From Hymenobacter psychrophilus (GTDB lineage: Bacteria > Bacteroidota > Bacteroidia > Cytophagales > Hymenobacteraceae), in NCBI RefSeq assembly GCF_900107135.1, contig NZ_FNOV01000003.1, forward strand, positions 62,001-126,000: 64,000 nucleotides of DNA. The letters are read 5' to 3'. The position numbers were made by a program, and so were the translations under genes. Shown piece by piece: positions 1 to 8,962 of this stretch. Position 1 is the first letter of the stretch, and each line of letters opens with the position of its first letter. Below the pieces are notes generated by a model that had not been told where the DNA came from, did not search any database, and was given only the letters and a program-made list of their open reading frames with translations.

Positions 1-84
1 ATCGATGAAGCTGCGCTCCTGGGCAACGTACTGCAGGCACTGGCCCAATTGGCCGGAGCCGCCGAAAACGAGGGTTTTGTTCAT
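1..84 (-). CDS. rfbD: probable dTDP-4-dehydrorhamnose reductase, N-terminal fragment cut by window edge
   Basis: The first 28 codons of a reverse-strand gene run off the left edge of the window. They begin with a short beta strand followed by GGSGQLGQ at residues 8 to 15, the Rossmann glycine-rich loop. The GQLGQ form is typical of RfbD/RmlD, which uses NADPH for the last step of dTDP-L-rhamnose synthesis in the cytoplasm. The ATG is the only sensible start because a stop lies shortly upstream. Only the nucleotide-binding start is visible, so another short-chain or extended-SDR enzyme cannot be excluded. Confidence 0.6.
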   Translation of the reverse strand, partial: MNKTLVFGGSGQLGQCLQYVAQERSFID

Positions 85-131
85 AAGAGCTAAAGGGAGT
101 GGCCGCAAATTACGGCTTTCCCGCTTCCCTC

Positions 132-1079
132 CTATCCTTGCGGCTCGCCGCCCGCGCCCAACGCCGGGCCGCCGGGCTGCACGGGGCGCTTGTTGTTGAT
201 GGGCTGGAAGGGCCGGGCGCGGGGCTGCTTTTCGCTCAGGTACTTCCAGTAGCGCAGGGGCATGTGGCGGCGGTGCAGCTTCATGTTCTTGCGCTCCGGG
301 ATGTTCACATGGTCGAAATACGCCTGCCAGAGCACCTGAAACAGCGGCTCCCGCTCGTCGAGCACGGTGGCCGATACAGCGGCGCGGCGCTGGGGCGCGG
401 TGTCGGCGTCGAACTGCACGATGTCGGTGCGGTGCAGGTCGTAGTAGAGGCCGTAGGAGCGGCGGCGGTCGAAAATCAGCCAGCGCTGGTCGGCGTAGCG
501 GGTGGTGAAGTGGGGGGCGATGAGCGGCAACACGTCGAAATCGGGCTCAACGGTGGCGTGGAACAGCCCGTCGCTCGTCTTCTCGAAGCGCACGAAGGCC
601 TCCATGCGGTGCTTTTCGCGGTACATCTGCTGGGCCAGGCGCTGCACCCGGCGCACGTTGTCGTCGGTGTAGTTCTCAGCAATGTCGCGGCCGGCGCGCA
701 TGGCAGCGTCGGCGTAGCGGAACACCAGCAGCTCCCGGTTGGCATCCTCGCTCAGAAACACATGAAACAGCCGCGTACGGGCCTCTTTGTCCATATATTT
801 CAGCAGCCCGTCCCAGACGCGGGCGGCAGCCGTTTCGTCGGTGTCCACTTCTACCGGTTGGGCAAACAGGCCGCCCTGCACCGCGCCCAGCGGCTGAATG
901 CTGTTGGGCGCCGCCTTGCGGTCGTACACTTGGAAAACCACCGACAGCAGCCCCTCGAATGAGCCGTCGTAGGCATAGTCGAGGGGCAGTTGCGTGAGCT
1001 CGGGGGCGGCGCGGCGACGGGTAGTGGCGGTGGCTACTGCTTCGGAGGTCGAACGGCGCGGAACAAGGGATCGGGACAT
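132..1079 (-). CDS. TIGR03915-like DNA metabolism protein (DUF4130 type), partner of the radical SAM protein
   Basis: This 315-residue cytoplasmic protein has YDGSFEGLLSVVFQVY near residue 36, the usual beginning of the TIGR03915/DUF4130 family. It also has a later TRYADQRWLIFDRRRSYGLYY segment and a C-terminal ERKNMKLHRRHMPLRYW-like stretch of the same family. Members sit next to a radical SAM protein (TIGR03916), as here with 2790-1522, and are predicted to act in DNA repair or modification, sometimes fused to a uracil-DNA glycosylase-like domain. The biochemical reaction is unknown. About 30 residues before the conserved start are low-complexity, so the true start could be further in. The gene ends with TAG. 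Confidence 0.75.
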   Translation of the reverse strand: MSRSLVPRRSTSEAVATATTRRRAAPELTQLPLDYAYDGSFEGLLSVVFQVYDRKAAPNSIQPLGAVQGGLFAQPVEVDTDETAAARVWDGLLKYMDKEARTRLFHVFLSEDANRELLVFRYADAAMRAGRDIAENYTDDNVRRVQRLAQQMYREKHRMEAFVRFEKTSDGLFHATVEPDFDVLPLIAPHFTTRYADQRWLIFDRRRSYGLYYDLHRTDIVQFDADTAPQRRAAVSATVLDEREPLFQVLWQAYFDHVNIPERKNMKLHRRHMPLRYWKYLSEKQPRARPFQPINNKRPVQPGGPALGAGGEPQG

Positions 1080-1111
1080 GGGCAGAAACGGTCGACCACG
1101 CGCCCCGGGAA

Positions 1112-1206
1112 CCCAGGGCTGAAGCCCTGGGCTAGTCAGCGGTAAAGTATAAGGAGAAAACCCGCGGTGGCAGTTTCGCTGCGTAGCCCAGGGCTTCAGC
1201 CCTGGG
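1112..1206. repeat. inverted repeat, 23-bp perfect arms (CCCAGGGCTGAAGCCCTGGG type)
   Basis: Positions 1112-1134 are the exact reverse complement of 1184-1206. Each arm is itself almost palindromic, so several alternative hairpins are possible. It occupies the gap between the small ORF ending at 1227 and the start of the DUF4130 gene at 1079. Confidence 0.85.
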
Positions 1207-1226
1207 CACCTGGGGCCAGGCGCTGC

Positions 1227-1418
1227 CTATGCGGCCCGCCGGGGCTGCCGGAACTTGCCGTTGTTGCGGGCCGCCTCCTGATGCATGCGCAGCACCACCG
1301 GCAGCAAATCGGCGAGCTTACAGCAGCAGGCCACCCGGGCTACTTTCAGCGGGGTGGAAGTCGGCGAAGAGGCAACGGCAAAATCTTCAGCGGCGGCGGT
1401 GCGGTGCGAAACAGTCAT
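1227..1418 (-). CDS. possible small protein of 63 residues, Cys-rich core
   Basis: An ATG-started reverse-strand ORF of 63 codons lies between the radical SAM gene and its DUF4130 partner, with the same orientation. It has a short CCCKLADLLPVVLRMHQEA helix-like segment and a basic tail, with no recognised domain. The ORF is bracketed on both sides by inverted repeats that fill the rest of the gap. That could mean a real gene kept inside the operon, or chance coding in GC-rich DNA. I do not recognise a family. Confidence 0.35.
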   Translation of the reverse strand: MTVSHRTAAAEDFAVASSPTSTPLKVARVACCCKLADLLPVVLRMHQEAARNNGKFRQPRRAA

Positions 1419-1421
1419 CGT

Positions 1422-1519
1422 TAGAGCTTAGTAGTTGGTGCGTAGTGCTTAGATGGTAGTACACAGTATGCCGGCAGCTTCGAACTAGCTAAGCACCACG
1501 CACTAATTACTAAGCTCTA
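1422..1519. repeat. inverted repeat, 31-bp arms, 28 of 31 matching (CTAAGC/GAGCTTAG family)
   Basis: The arms are 1422-1452 and 1489-1519. The element fills the whole gap between the radical SAM stop codon at 1522 and the small ORF start at 1418. A related element lies at 14448-14512, so this is a dispersed family. Confidence 0.8.
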
Positions 1520-1521
1520 AA

Positions 1522-2790
1522 TCAAGAGGCTTGGGCAAATAAATCGAGTTGCTGGGTGACGAGGGCGGAGCGCACGGAGCCGGCCCCGAACAGAATCTGG
1601 CGGCGGATGGTCTGCTCGTCGTAGTCGCGGCGCTCCAGGGCCTGGCCGCGGCAGGTGAGAAAGAACTTGGCCCGCTTGAGCACCACGCCGAACTTGTGCA
1701 GGTGGTCGAGGCCCAGCGGCGTGAAGCGGCGGGCCGCCACAATACGCTTGGCCGAACGGGCGCCCACACCCGGAATCCGCAGAATCATCTCGTAGTCGGC
1801 CGTATTCACATCGACCGGGAACACGTGGCGGTTGCGCAGGGCCCAGGCCAGCTTGGGGTCCACTTCAAGGTCGAGGAAGGGATGCGCCGGGTCCAGGATT
1901 TCATCGGCCTGGAAGCCGTAGAAGCGCATGAGCCAGTCGGATTGGTAGAGGCGGTGCTCGCGGATGAGTGGCGGCTGCGTAACCTGGGGCAGGCGGGCGT
2001 CGTCGGTGATGGGAATGTAGCCCGAGTAGTATACCCGTTTCAGGCCGTAACCCTTATAAAGCGAGTCGCTGAGGTTGATGATTTGCAGGTCGTTTTCGGC
2101 TGAGGCGCCCACGATAAGCTGGGTGCTTTGGCCAGCAGTGGCGAACTGGGGCACCTTTTTGAAGAGCGCCTTCTCTTCCTTGGTGCGGATGATGCCGTCC
2201 CGGATCTGGGCCATCGGGGTGAGAATCTCCTCATAGTTTTTCTCGGGCGCCAGGTTCTGGAGCGCCATTTCCGAGGGCAGCTCGATGTTCACGCTCAGCC
2301 GGTCGGCGTACAGCCCGGCCTCCTGAATCAGTTCCTCCGAAGCACCCGGAATAGCCTTTACGTGGATGTAGCCGTTGAATTTGTGCTCGGTGCGCAGCTT
2401 CTTGACGATGCGCACCAGCCGCTCCATCGTGTAATCGGGCGAGGAGAAGATGCCGCTGCTCAGAAACAGGCCCTCGATGTAGTTACGACGGTAGAAGTTC
2501 ATGGTCAGATCCACCACTTCGTCCACGGTAAAGGCGGCCCGCTTCACATCGTTGCTTTTCCTCGACACGCAGTAGGCGCAGTCGAAAATGCAGTGGTTGG
2601 TGAGCAGAATCTTGAGCAAGCTCACGCAGCGGCCGTCTTCGGTGTAGCTGTGGCAGATGCCCATGCCCTCGGCGTTGCCCAGGCCTTTGTCCACGTTTTT
2701 GCGCTTGCCGCCGCTGCTGCTGCACGACACGTCGTACTTGGCCGCGTCTGCCAATATGCTTAGCTTCTCCTGAATGCGCTCTTCGTTCAT
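1522..2790 (-). CDS. putative DNA modification/repair radical SAM protein (TIGR03916 family)
   Basis: This 422-residue protein carries the radical SAM cluster motif C67-x3-C71-x2-C74 (CIFDCAYC), which should hold a 4Fe-4S cluster and cleave S-adenosylmethionine. Extra cysteines at 23, 46 and 55 precede it. Near residue 340 is IPGVGARSAKRIVAAR, a helix-hairpin-helix motif for DNA backbone contact. Length and layout match TIGR03916, which is consistently paired with the DUF4130 protein encoded downstream on the same strand. The role in DNA repair or modification is inferred from the HhH motif and the partner. The substrate is unknown. The gene starts the cluster, with about 270 bp of AT-richer DNA upstream before the divergent barrel gene. 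Confidence 0.85.
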   Translation of the reverse strand: MNEERIQEKLSILADAAKYDVSCSSSGGKRKNVDKGLGNAEGMGICHSYTEDGRCVSLLKILLTNHCIFDCAYCVSRKSNDVKRAAFTVDEVVDLTMNFYRRNYIEGLFLSSGIFSSPDYTMERLVRIVKKLRTEHKFNGYIHVKAIPGASEELIQEAGLYADRLSVNIELPSEMALQNLAPEKNYEEILTPMAQIRDGIIRTKEEKALFKKVPQFATAGQSTQLIVGASAENDLQIINLSDSLYKGYGLKRVYYSGYIPITDDARLPQVTQPPLIREHRLYQSDWLMRFYGFQADEILDPAHPFLDLEVDPKLAWALRNRHVFPVDVNTADYEMILRIPGVGARSAKRIVAARRFTPLGLDHLHKFGVVLKRAKFFLTCRGQALERRDYDEQTIRRQILFGAGSVRSALVTQQLDLFAQAS

Positions 2791-3056
2791 AAGGCCGATT
2801 TATGGCTTAAAAATAGTTTTTATCGCGCATACACGCAAGCTTTATAAGACTAATTACGTTGGAATCGTTCCGAATTTCAGCCGTAAAGCAGGGTTGTTTT
2901 ATAGGTTGTTCGCAAGGGCACGTTCGCGCCGCTTCACCGCTGCAGGGGCGCAGCTAAGCCCCGCCCCTACCTGGTTCTGCTGTTTCCTGGCTTCGGCCTC
3001 GGAGTGCCCCAAACCCCGGCCGGCGTCGTACCTTGCTCCTTTGGTGTGCCCGGACA

Positions 3057-4964
3057 ATGAAGTACCTGTTGCAACTGCTGGTTTTGCTTTTCTGGCTGGG
3101 GGCCGGCCTCGCGCCGGCTGCCGCCCAGACGAACCCGCCGTTGCTGCCCGATTCGGTTCGTTCGACTACCGATATCCGCCCCGACTCGCTGCGCCGCCGC
3201 TTCGACCAGGAGCGCATGCTCAACGGACTTAAGGCCTACACCCGGCGCAAAACCATTCTGGGGCGGGCGGCGGCGGCCGTGTTTTCGTTCCGGGAGCGGC
3301 GCGAAGACCAGGCCGGCCTCGACGCGGCGTTGCTCGACCGGCAGTTCGAGCGGCACAACTACAAAATTGTGCGCCGTATCCGCATCACCTCCCTCGATGC
3401 GTTCGGCTACAACATCACCGACTCGCTGCGGGTACCGCGCAATATCCTGGAGAAAACCGGCAACGCTTTGCACACGAAAACCCGCAAGTCGCGGGTGCGG
3501 CAGGTGTTGCTGTTTCGCGAGGGCCGCGAGCTGGAGCCCCAGGCCCTGGCCGAATCGGAGCGCCTGCTGCGCCAGACCGACGAAATTGTGGATGCCCGCG
3601 TGTTCGTGGACGAGCGCACGGCTACCACCGACAGCGTGGATGTGGTGGTAATTACCAAAGACCTGTTCAGCCTGAACGGCTCGTTTCAGCTGCGCGACGT
3701 GGGCTCGGGCGTGGCCGGGCTGCGCGATGCCAATTTCCTGGGCCTAGGCCACCAGTTCAGAAACCGCTACGCCTATGGCTTAAGCGACGAAGGCCCCCGC
3801 GCCCAGCGCTGGGCCTACCAGGGCAGCTACCGGGTGCCGTTCCGCAACTTTGTGTATGCCGGGGCCACTTACCGCGACGAAACCCGCCGCCGCGAGGGCA
3901 GCATCGGCGTCTCGCGCGACTTCTACTCCATCAACACCCGCTACGCCGGGGCCGTCAGCTACAGCTTTTTCGACCAGCTCTACCCCACCGGCGGCGACGG
4001 CTCGGCCGAGAAGCCCTATGAGTACCAGCCGCTGCGCTACAACACCCAGGATGCCTGGGTGGGCCGCGCTTTCCAGCCCCGCAGCTTCGATCTGGGCTAC
4101 GAAAGCCCCGGCCGCATCATCGTGGCCGCCCGCACCATCCGCACCTCCTACCACGAGAAGCCCTTCGATTTTCTGCAGAGCGCCAACCTGGTGCTGGGCA
4201 CGGTGGGCTACAGCGTGCGGCGCTACTACAAGGATAAGTACCTGTTCGGCTTTGGCCGCACCGAGGATATTCCGACCGGCTCGCTGGTGAGCTTTACGGC
4301 CGGCTACGAGTTCAACCCAGCCGGCAACCGCCGCTACTACGGCCTGCGGCTGTCGTCGGCTACGTACCGGCCGCAGCGGGGCTATTTGTACCTGAGCGGC
4401 GAGTTTGGCGGCTTTGTGCGGGGCCGCGACAACGACTGGCAGCAGGGTTTGCTGAGCGGCGAACTGCTGTACTTTACCCGCCTCTACCACACCGGCAACT
4501 TTCAGTGGCGGCACTTTTTCTGGCAACGCTCGGCGCTGGGGCTGCACCGCTTCGCCAACGAATACCTCACCATTGATGGCGAGCGGGGCCTGCGCGGCTT
4601 TCGGCCCACCGGCCCGCTCACGGGCACCAGCCGCGTTACGCTCAACTACGAGGCCACCATGTACACGCCCGTCTCGTTCCTGGGCTTCCGGATGGCCGTG
4701 GTGGGCTTTGCCGACGTGGCCTTCCTCAATGCCACCAAGCCCGACCGGCTGCTGCCCTTCTTCGAGAAACCCTACACCGGCATCGGCCTGGGCCTGCGCT
4801 TCCGCAACGAGTACACCGCCATCCGTACCATTCAGCTCACGCTGGGCTTCTACCCCCGGGGCCTCAACGCGCCCAACGGCCTGCGCATCTTCGAAAACTC
4901 GCGCTCCTACTACGACTTCTCCGACTTCAGCTTCGGCCAGCCCGGCGTCACGCGGTTTCAGTAG
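3057..4964 (+). CDS. BamA/TamA-like outer membrane surface antigen (POTRA plus 16-strand type barrel)
   Basis: The 635-residue product starts with a signal peptide (residues 1-24, hydrophobic, ending AAAQ). A periplasmic part of about 200 residues follows, with a POTRA-like stretch (VRQVLLFREGRELEPQALAE) that places it with the Omp85 superfamily. The remainder is rich in aromatic and alternating hydrophobic residues typical of a D15/surface-antigen barrel and ends in an aromatic (FQ). It is probably an outer membrane assembly or translocation protein. An upstream in-frame start at 3033 exists, but the ATG at 3057 puts the signal peptide first. A TACCTTGC sequence at 3027 resembles a -7 box. 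Confidence 0.7.
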   Translation: MKYLLQLLVLLFWLGAGLAPAAAQTNPPLLPDSVRSTTDIRPDSLRRRFDQERMLNGLKAYTRRKTILGRAAAAVFSFRERREDQAGLDAALLDRQFERHNYKIVRRIRITSLDAFGYNITDSLRVPRNILEKTGNALHTKTRKSRVRQVLLFREGRELEPQALAESERLLRQTDEIVDARVFVDERTATTDSVDVVVITKDLFSLNGSFQLRDVGSGVAGLRDANFLGLGHQFRNRYAYGLSDEGPRAQRWAYQGSYRVPFRNFVYAGATYRDETRRREGSIGVSRDFYSINTRYAGAVSYSFFDQLYPTGGDGSAEKPYEYQPLRYNTQDAWVGRAFQPRSFDLGYESPGRIIVAARTIRTSYHEKPFDFLQSANLVLGTVGYSVRRYYKDKYLFGFGRTEDIPTGSLVSFTAGYEFNPAGNRRYYGLRLSSATYRPQRGYLYLSGEFGGFVRGRDNDWQQGLLSGELLYFTRLYHTGNFQWRHFFWQRSALGLHRFANEYLTIDGERGLRGFRPTGPLTGTSRVTLNYEATMYTPVSFLGFRMAVVGFADVAFLNATKPDRLLPFFEKPYTGIGLGLRFRNEYTAIRTIQLTLGFYPRGLNAPNGLRIFENSRSYYDFSDFSFGQPGVTRFQ

Positions 4965-5249
4965 GGGGTTGAGTAGTGGCCGGGGATTTCACGCCTCGGT
5001 CTTGCATTTTACCGGGAACCCTGGTAATATAGCGTCCGCCTGATTATCGGGCCTCCTTCCCGCGCTACCTATCGCCGCCCGCACCCTATCCTTTCCCGCG
5101 CCGGGCGGCGCTCCTACAACCCAAACCCGCACCGCTCTTTCGCCGCCCCGCTGCTTCGGCCGGGCCGCGGCTGCCTGCGCCAACCTTGCCCGTGCTGCCC
5201 CGCCGGCGGCCCGGTTTTATTTCCCTTCCCCCTTTCCCCCCTTTCTGCT

Positions 5250-5993
5250 ATGAAAGCCCCCCCTCTCCCCCGCAGCCTGCGCCGCTGGCCGCTGCTGCTG
5301 GCCGCCGCCGCCCTGCCGCTGGCCGCCACGGCCCAAACGGCCCCGCCCGACTCGGCGGCCACCTACAAGCACCAGTTGGGCCTGACGGCCAGCCCCGTGC
5401 TCGACGGCTTTTTCAAAAACAACCGCTCCCTGCCCGTAGGCTTGCTGTACAAGCGCCAGACCAAGCCAAACCAGGCGCTACGCCTGGGGCTGGTGCTTAA
5501 TCAAAACTATGCGCGACAAAAGAGCAACCCCTTTGCTACAAATCCGGCCACCCGGCGTAATATTTTGGACTTGCAGCTTTACGTGGGCCGCGAATGGCAA
5601 TGCCCGTTAACGCGCCGCTGGGTCGCCTACGCGGGCCTGGACGCGGGCGGGGGCTATGACCGGTTTCGGAATCAAACAGAAGATATACGAGATGGTCAAA
5701 TTGACACCTTCAGCGAATCATTTCTTTATCAGGATAACGTCATTTTTGCTACCTATCATATTTTTATTCGACCATTAGTAGGAGTCCGATATCAATTACA
5801 CAACCATCTATATATTAGTGCTGAAACTAATATAATATCTCAATACTCAAATCTAAAAGTTGATGCAAAAAATTCTTTAACTCGTATTTCAACTGGGGAA
5901 GTTAGCTCAGCTCATACGATTATCAAAAATAGTTCTATAAGCACTTTCCTCCGAGCTATCGGTCAAGTTACGCTGCACTATTGCTTTAAATAA
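5250..5993 (+). CDS. hypothetical outer membrane beta-barrel protein
   Basis: The 247-residue product has a clear signal peptide (RRWPLLLAAAALPLAATAQ) followed by alternating hydrophobic segments and an aromatic C-terminus (HYCFK). That suggests a small outer membrane barrel with no known function. The first half is GC-rich like the neighbours, but from about 5640 the coding DNA turns markedly AT-rich, with ATA and AAT codons, and this continues into the 3' gap. The change hints at a recombinant or recently acquired 3' part. I do not recognise a named family. Confidence 0.6.
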   Translation: MKAPPLPRSLRRWPLLLAAAALPLAATAQTAPPDSAATYKHQLGLTASPVLDGFFKNNRSLPVGLLYKRQTKPNQALRLGLVLNQNYARQKSNPFATNPATRRNILDLQLYVGREWQCPLTRRWVAYAGLDAGGGYDRFRNQTEDIRDGQIDTFSESFLYQDNVIFATYHIFIRPLVGVRYQLHNHLYISAETNIISQYSNLKVDAKNSLTRISTGEVSSAHTIIKNSSISTFLRAIGQVTLHYCFK

Positions 5994-6048
5994 TTTAGCT
6001 AGTAGTGCAATGTAGTTTTTTTTATTTCTCACTTCCTTTTCTTCTTTC

Positions 6049-7965
6049 ATGAAAACTTTCTTACCCTCTGCATGGCGGCTTTTGACAGCTATTCTCTTGT
6101 TGTTTCTACTGAACATTAGCCCTTTGCTAGCACAAGGGCCGACATTTCTAAGCTATGCACCCAGCGTCTGTCCCAATCAAACAGTTACGTACGTACTGAC
6201 AGGCATCCCAGATGGATATGTAATTCAAAATGCTTCCGCCACTGGCGGCTCATTCTTTACCCCTGCTATTGTCGATGGCCGGGCCGAATATGTGGTAACG
6301 TGGGGTAGGGGAGAAGACGGAAGGGTTACTCCGGGCTTGAGGAAGCCAGTAAGGAACACGAAGGGCGAAATTATAGACTACGAGAATGTTGCTCCCGGTA
6401 ATATTCCGCAGGTCACCATCAAATCCGTATTCGGGCGCAACATCACCGACCGCATCAACAACACCGACGTCATCGAACTGCCCCTGTGCGGCGGGGCGCA
6501 AACGCTCACGCTCACGCTGCCCGAGCACTACTTCAATAGCGACACAAACTTTCCTGTCACCAGCTACCTGTGGGGTGTGCCGCCTTCCTTCACCGTGGTG
6601 GGCGGGCAGCCCGCTACCGTTTTTGGACCCAACAACTGGCTCAGTGGCCGCACTATCACCATCCAAGTGCCGGCCGGGCAGTTTGATGAGTTGGTAGCTG
6701 TCAAGCTCTGGAGCCGCGAGTGCGAGGGCCCTGGCCTCAACGCACCGGCTACGCAAACCAGCAACCCTCAATACGTGCGCATCCGCCGCACACCGCCCAC
6801 CATCACCACCGTTACGGGCTCGCGCACTTCCCTGACCTGCGGCGACCAGCGCCCGCTTACGCTCTCGGCCATCCTGAGCCAGAGTGGCGGCGCCAGTATC
6901 AGCTACAACTGGCCCGCCACGCTGCCCAATGGCTGGACCTACCAGACACCCGCCCCACGCACTGGCTCCAGCGTGGTGGTCATTCCCAGTGGCCTGCCCG
7001 GTACCGTCACCGTACCCGTCTCGGCCTCCTACAGTTGCAGTGGCATCAATGGCACCACAGCGGCCGTTGCCGCTACTCTCACCGTCAGCAGCCAGGTGGC
7101 GCAACCCGCCTTTACGGCCCCGGCCGCCGTGCCCGCCGGACAGTTTTATCAGCTGTGCGGCCCCACTACATTCAGCGCCACGCCCGGCGCGGCCCAGTAC
7201 CGCTGGACCACCTCCTGGGGCCTGAACTTTACCACCACCACCAACAGCACGGTTATTACGCCCCCGCCAGGCAGCGGCAACGGCTCTGTTAGCGTGCGGG
7301 CCCAGAACCCGGCCCTGGGCTGCACCGAAAGCGAGCTGAGTAGTTTCGTGGTGCAGTACGGGTTGCCCGAGCCCTTGAGCGTTAATTACGATGACAAGGA
7401 CCTCTGCTTTACTGGTTTGGTCTTCTTCGCGGTAACCGGCAAAGTACAGGCGGGCTACCAGTGGTCGATTTCAGGTAGCGGCGGCATCTTCCGCTTTGGC
7501 TCAACCGGCGACAGAGTGGCAGTATATATCCGTAACCCTAACAGCAGCTTCAACCTGAGTGTCGTGGCGACAAATGCCTGTGGCGTTGTGGGCCCCGTGC
7601 AGGGCGGCACCTTCTATACCGCCGATTTCCGATACGACTGCTACATCAGTGACGAGCCACGACTGACCGTCTCGCCCAACCCGGCCCGCGAAAACCTGCT
7701 GGTACGCTTGGAGGAGCCCGCCCAGCCAGCCTTGACCGAGTCCACTGCCGGCAAGCAGCCCGCAGCCAAGGCAGCCGCTGCCCGGGCCGCCGACACCGAG
7801 TATGCCATTGCGCTCTACGACCGGTTTGGCCGGTCCGTCCGCGAGGGCCGTACCCGCGGCCAGCAGCTGACGCTGCCCGTGGCCGATTTGCCGGCCGGCA
7901 CCTACTACCTGCGGGCCACGCGGGGCAAGCAGTCGGTTTCCCGCCAGCTCCTAATTCAGCCGTAA
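6049..7965 (+). CDS. secreted T9SS-sorted protein with PKD/Ig-like repeats
   Basis: The 638-residue product begins with a signal peptide (RLLTAILLLFLLNISPLLAQ). The middle contains several beta-sandwich-like modules rich in Thr, Pro and Gly with paired cysteines (for example LTCGDQ and SYSCSG), resembling PKD or Ig-like domains of gliding-bacteria surface proteins. From about residue 550, LTVSPNPARENLLV followed by YDRFGRSVREG and LPAGTYYLR is a type A T9SS sorting domain, so the protein should cross the outer membrane by T9SS and be attached or released. It follows the barrel gene by 55 bp on the same strand. An Ala-rich insert lies inside the sorting domain. The exact function is unknown; an adhesin is likely. 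Confidence 0.8.
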   Translation: MKTFLPSAWRLLTAILLLFLLNISPLLAQGPTFLSYAPSVCPNQTVTYVLTGIPDGYVIQNASATGGSFFTPAIVDGRAEYVVTWGRGEDGRVTPGLRKPVRNTKGEIIDYENVAPGNIPQVTIKSVFGRNITDRINNTDVIELPLCGGAQTLTLTLPEHYFNSDTNFPVTSYLWGVPPSFTVVGGQPATVFGPNNWLSGRTITIQVPAGQFDELVAVKLWSRECEGPGLNAPATQTSNPQYVRIRRTPPTITTVTGSRTSLTCGDQRPLTLSAILSQSGGASISYNWPATLPNGWTYQTPAPRTGSSVVVIPSGLPGTVTVPVSASYSCSGINGTTAAVAATLTVSSQVAQPAFTAPAAVPAGQFYQLCGPTTFSATPGAAQYRWTTSWGLNFTTTTNSTVITPPPGSGNGSVSVRAQNPALGCTESELSSFVVQYGLPEPLSVNYDDKDLCFTGLVFFAVTGKVQAGYQWSISGSGGIFRFGSTGDRVAVYIRNPNSSFNLSVVATNACGVVGPVQGGTFYTADFRYDCYISDEPRLTVSPNPARENLLVRLEEPAQPALTESTAGKQPAAKAAAARAADTEYAIALYDRFGRSVREGRTRGQQLTLPVADLPAGTYYLRATRGKQSVSRQLLIQP

Positions 7966-8105
7966 GGCCCGGGTTTCATGGGCTGGCGGCGGCAGCTACA
8001 AGCGCCAGCGCCGGCCCATGGATTTTTCCGGCTTCTCTCTATCTTAACCCTGACTTCCAGCCCTGCGCGGGCCGTTCTTTTTCTCTTCCTTAAACCCCGT
8101 TGCGT

Positions 8106-8588
8106 ATGCCTGCCCCCGACAACCTGCAAATCAACCTGGCCGCGGCCGATCTGAAGAAAATAAACGAGGCCCTCGACGCGCTGGAGTCGGCGCTGGCCCC
8201 GGTCCTGGTTACGCTCACGGGCAAGGAGGTGCAGCGCCTGCCCAAGGCCGCCGACGCCTCGCTGCCCTTTATGCAGCAGGCCCTCGATTTGGCCGAGCAG
8301 CAGCCCAACCTCGCCCCCGGCTACGTCGATATTGCCGGCCTGCGCCAGGATTTGGTGGCCTGGGAGCAGCTGCAGCGCATTGGGCGGCGCCTGCAGCCGC
8401 TGGCCTCCAACCTAAGCAGCACCAGCATCAAGCTAGGCAGCGAGGCCTACGTCACGGCGCTGGCCTTCTACAACTCGGTGCAGCAGGCCGCCCGCCAGGG
8501 CATCTCGGGGGCCGAGGATGCCCGTAGCGTGCTCAAAACCCGCTTCGAGCAGAGCACGGCCCGCAAAGCCGATAAGTCCAGGGCCTAG
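8106..8588 (+). CDS. conserved hypothetical helical protein
   Basis: This 160-residue product is mostly amphipathic helix with no signal peptide or membrane segment, so it is probably cytoplasmic. I do not recognise a family. An in-frame TTG two codons earlier exists, but the ATG at 8106 gives the cleaner start (MPAPDNLQ). The gene ends 102 bp before the 21-bp tandem array and lies on the same strand as the CvfB-like gene beyond it. Confidence 0.6.
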   Translation: MPAPDNLQINLAAADLKKINEALDALESALAPVLVTLTGKEVQRLPKAADASLPFMQQALDLAEQQPNLAPGYVDIAGLRQDLVAWEQLQRIGRRLQPLASNLSSTSIKLGSEAYVTALAFYNSVQQAARQGISGAEDARSVLKTRFEQSTARKADKSRA

Positions 8589-8690
8589 CCGGCCCGCCGG
8601 CCCCTGGTTGCTTCCCCCGCGGGGCCGGATGCGCGTCATCCGGCCCCGTTTGGCGTATAGCCCCGGCCGCCACCCATTGGCGCGTCGTCG

Positions 8691-8942
8691 GATGATTTTC
8701 ATGGGCCGTCGGATGAATTTTATAGGAGGACGCGTGAATTTCATAGGCTGTCGGATGAAATTCATGGGACGACGCATGAATTTCATAGGACGACGGGTGA
8801 AATTCATGGGACGACGGATGAATTTCATGCGTCGTCGGATGAATTTTATGCGGCGCCGCATGAATTTCATGGGACGACGGATGAATTTCACAGGACGACG
8901 CATGAATTTTATCCGGCCGCCGGTGAATTTCACCCGTCGTCG
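8691..8942. repeat. degenerate tandem array, 12 units of exactly 21 bp (array 1)
   Basis: Twelve contiguous 21-bp units start at 8691, 8712, 8733 and so on to 8922, with no insertions or deletions. Positions 2-12 of the unit are ATGAAwTTCAT, a near-perfect palindrome. The rest is a variable GC-rich part such as gggacgacg or gcgtcgtcg, and all but one unit end in CG. All six frames are largely open because 21 is divisible by three and the unit lacks stops. The translated heptads (MNFMGRR-like) do not resemble a known protein. The array ends about 20 bp before a likely -7 box for the CvfB-like gene. Confidence 0.9.
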
Positions 8943-8962
8943 GGCTCCCCCCGCCCTTTGCG

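Noticed and set aside
8691-8942. CRISPR array or coding gene over array 1
   Set aside because: The units are contiguous with no spacers, so it is not a CRISPR. The heptad reading frames are open on both strands because the 21-bp unit has no stop in any frame, so open frames here are not evidence for a protein.
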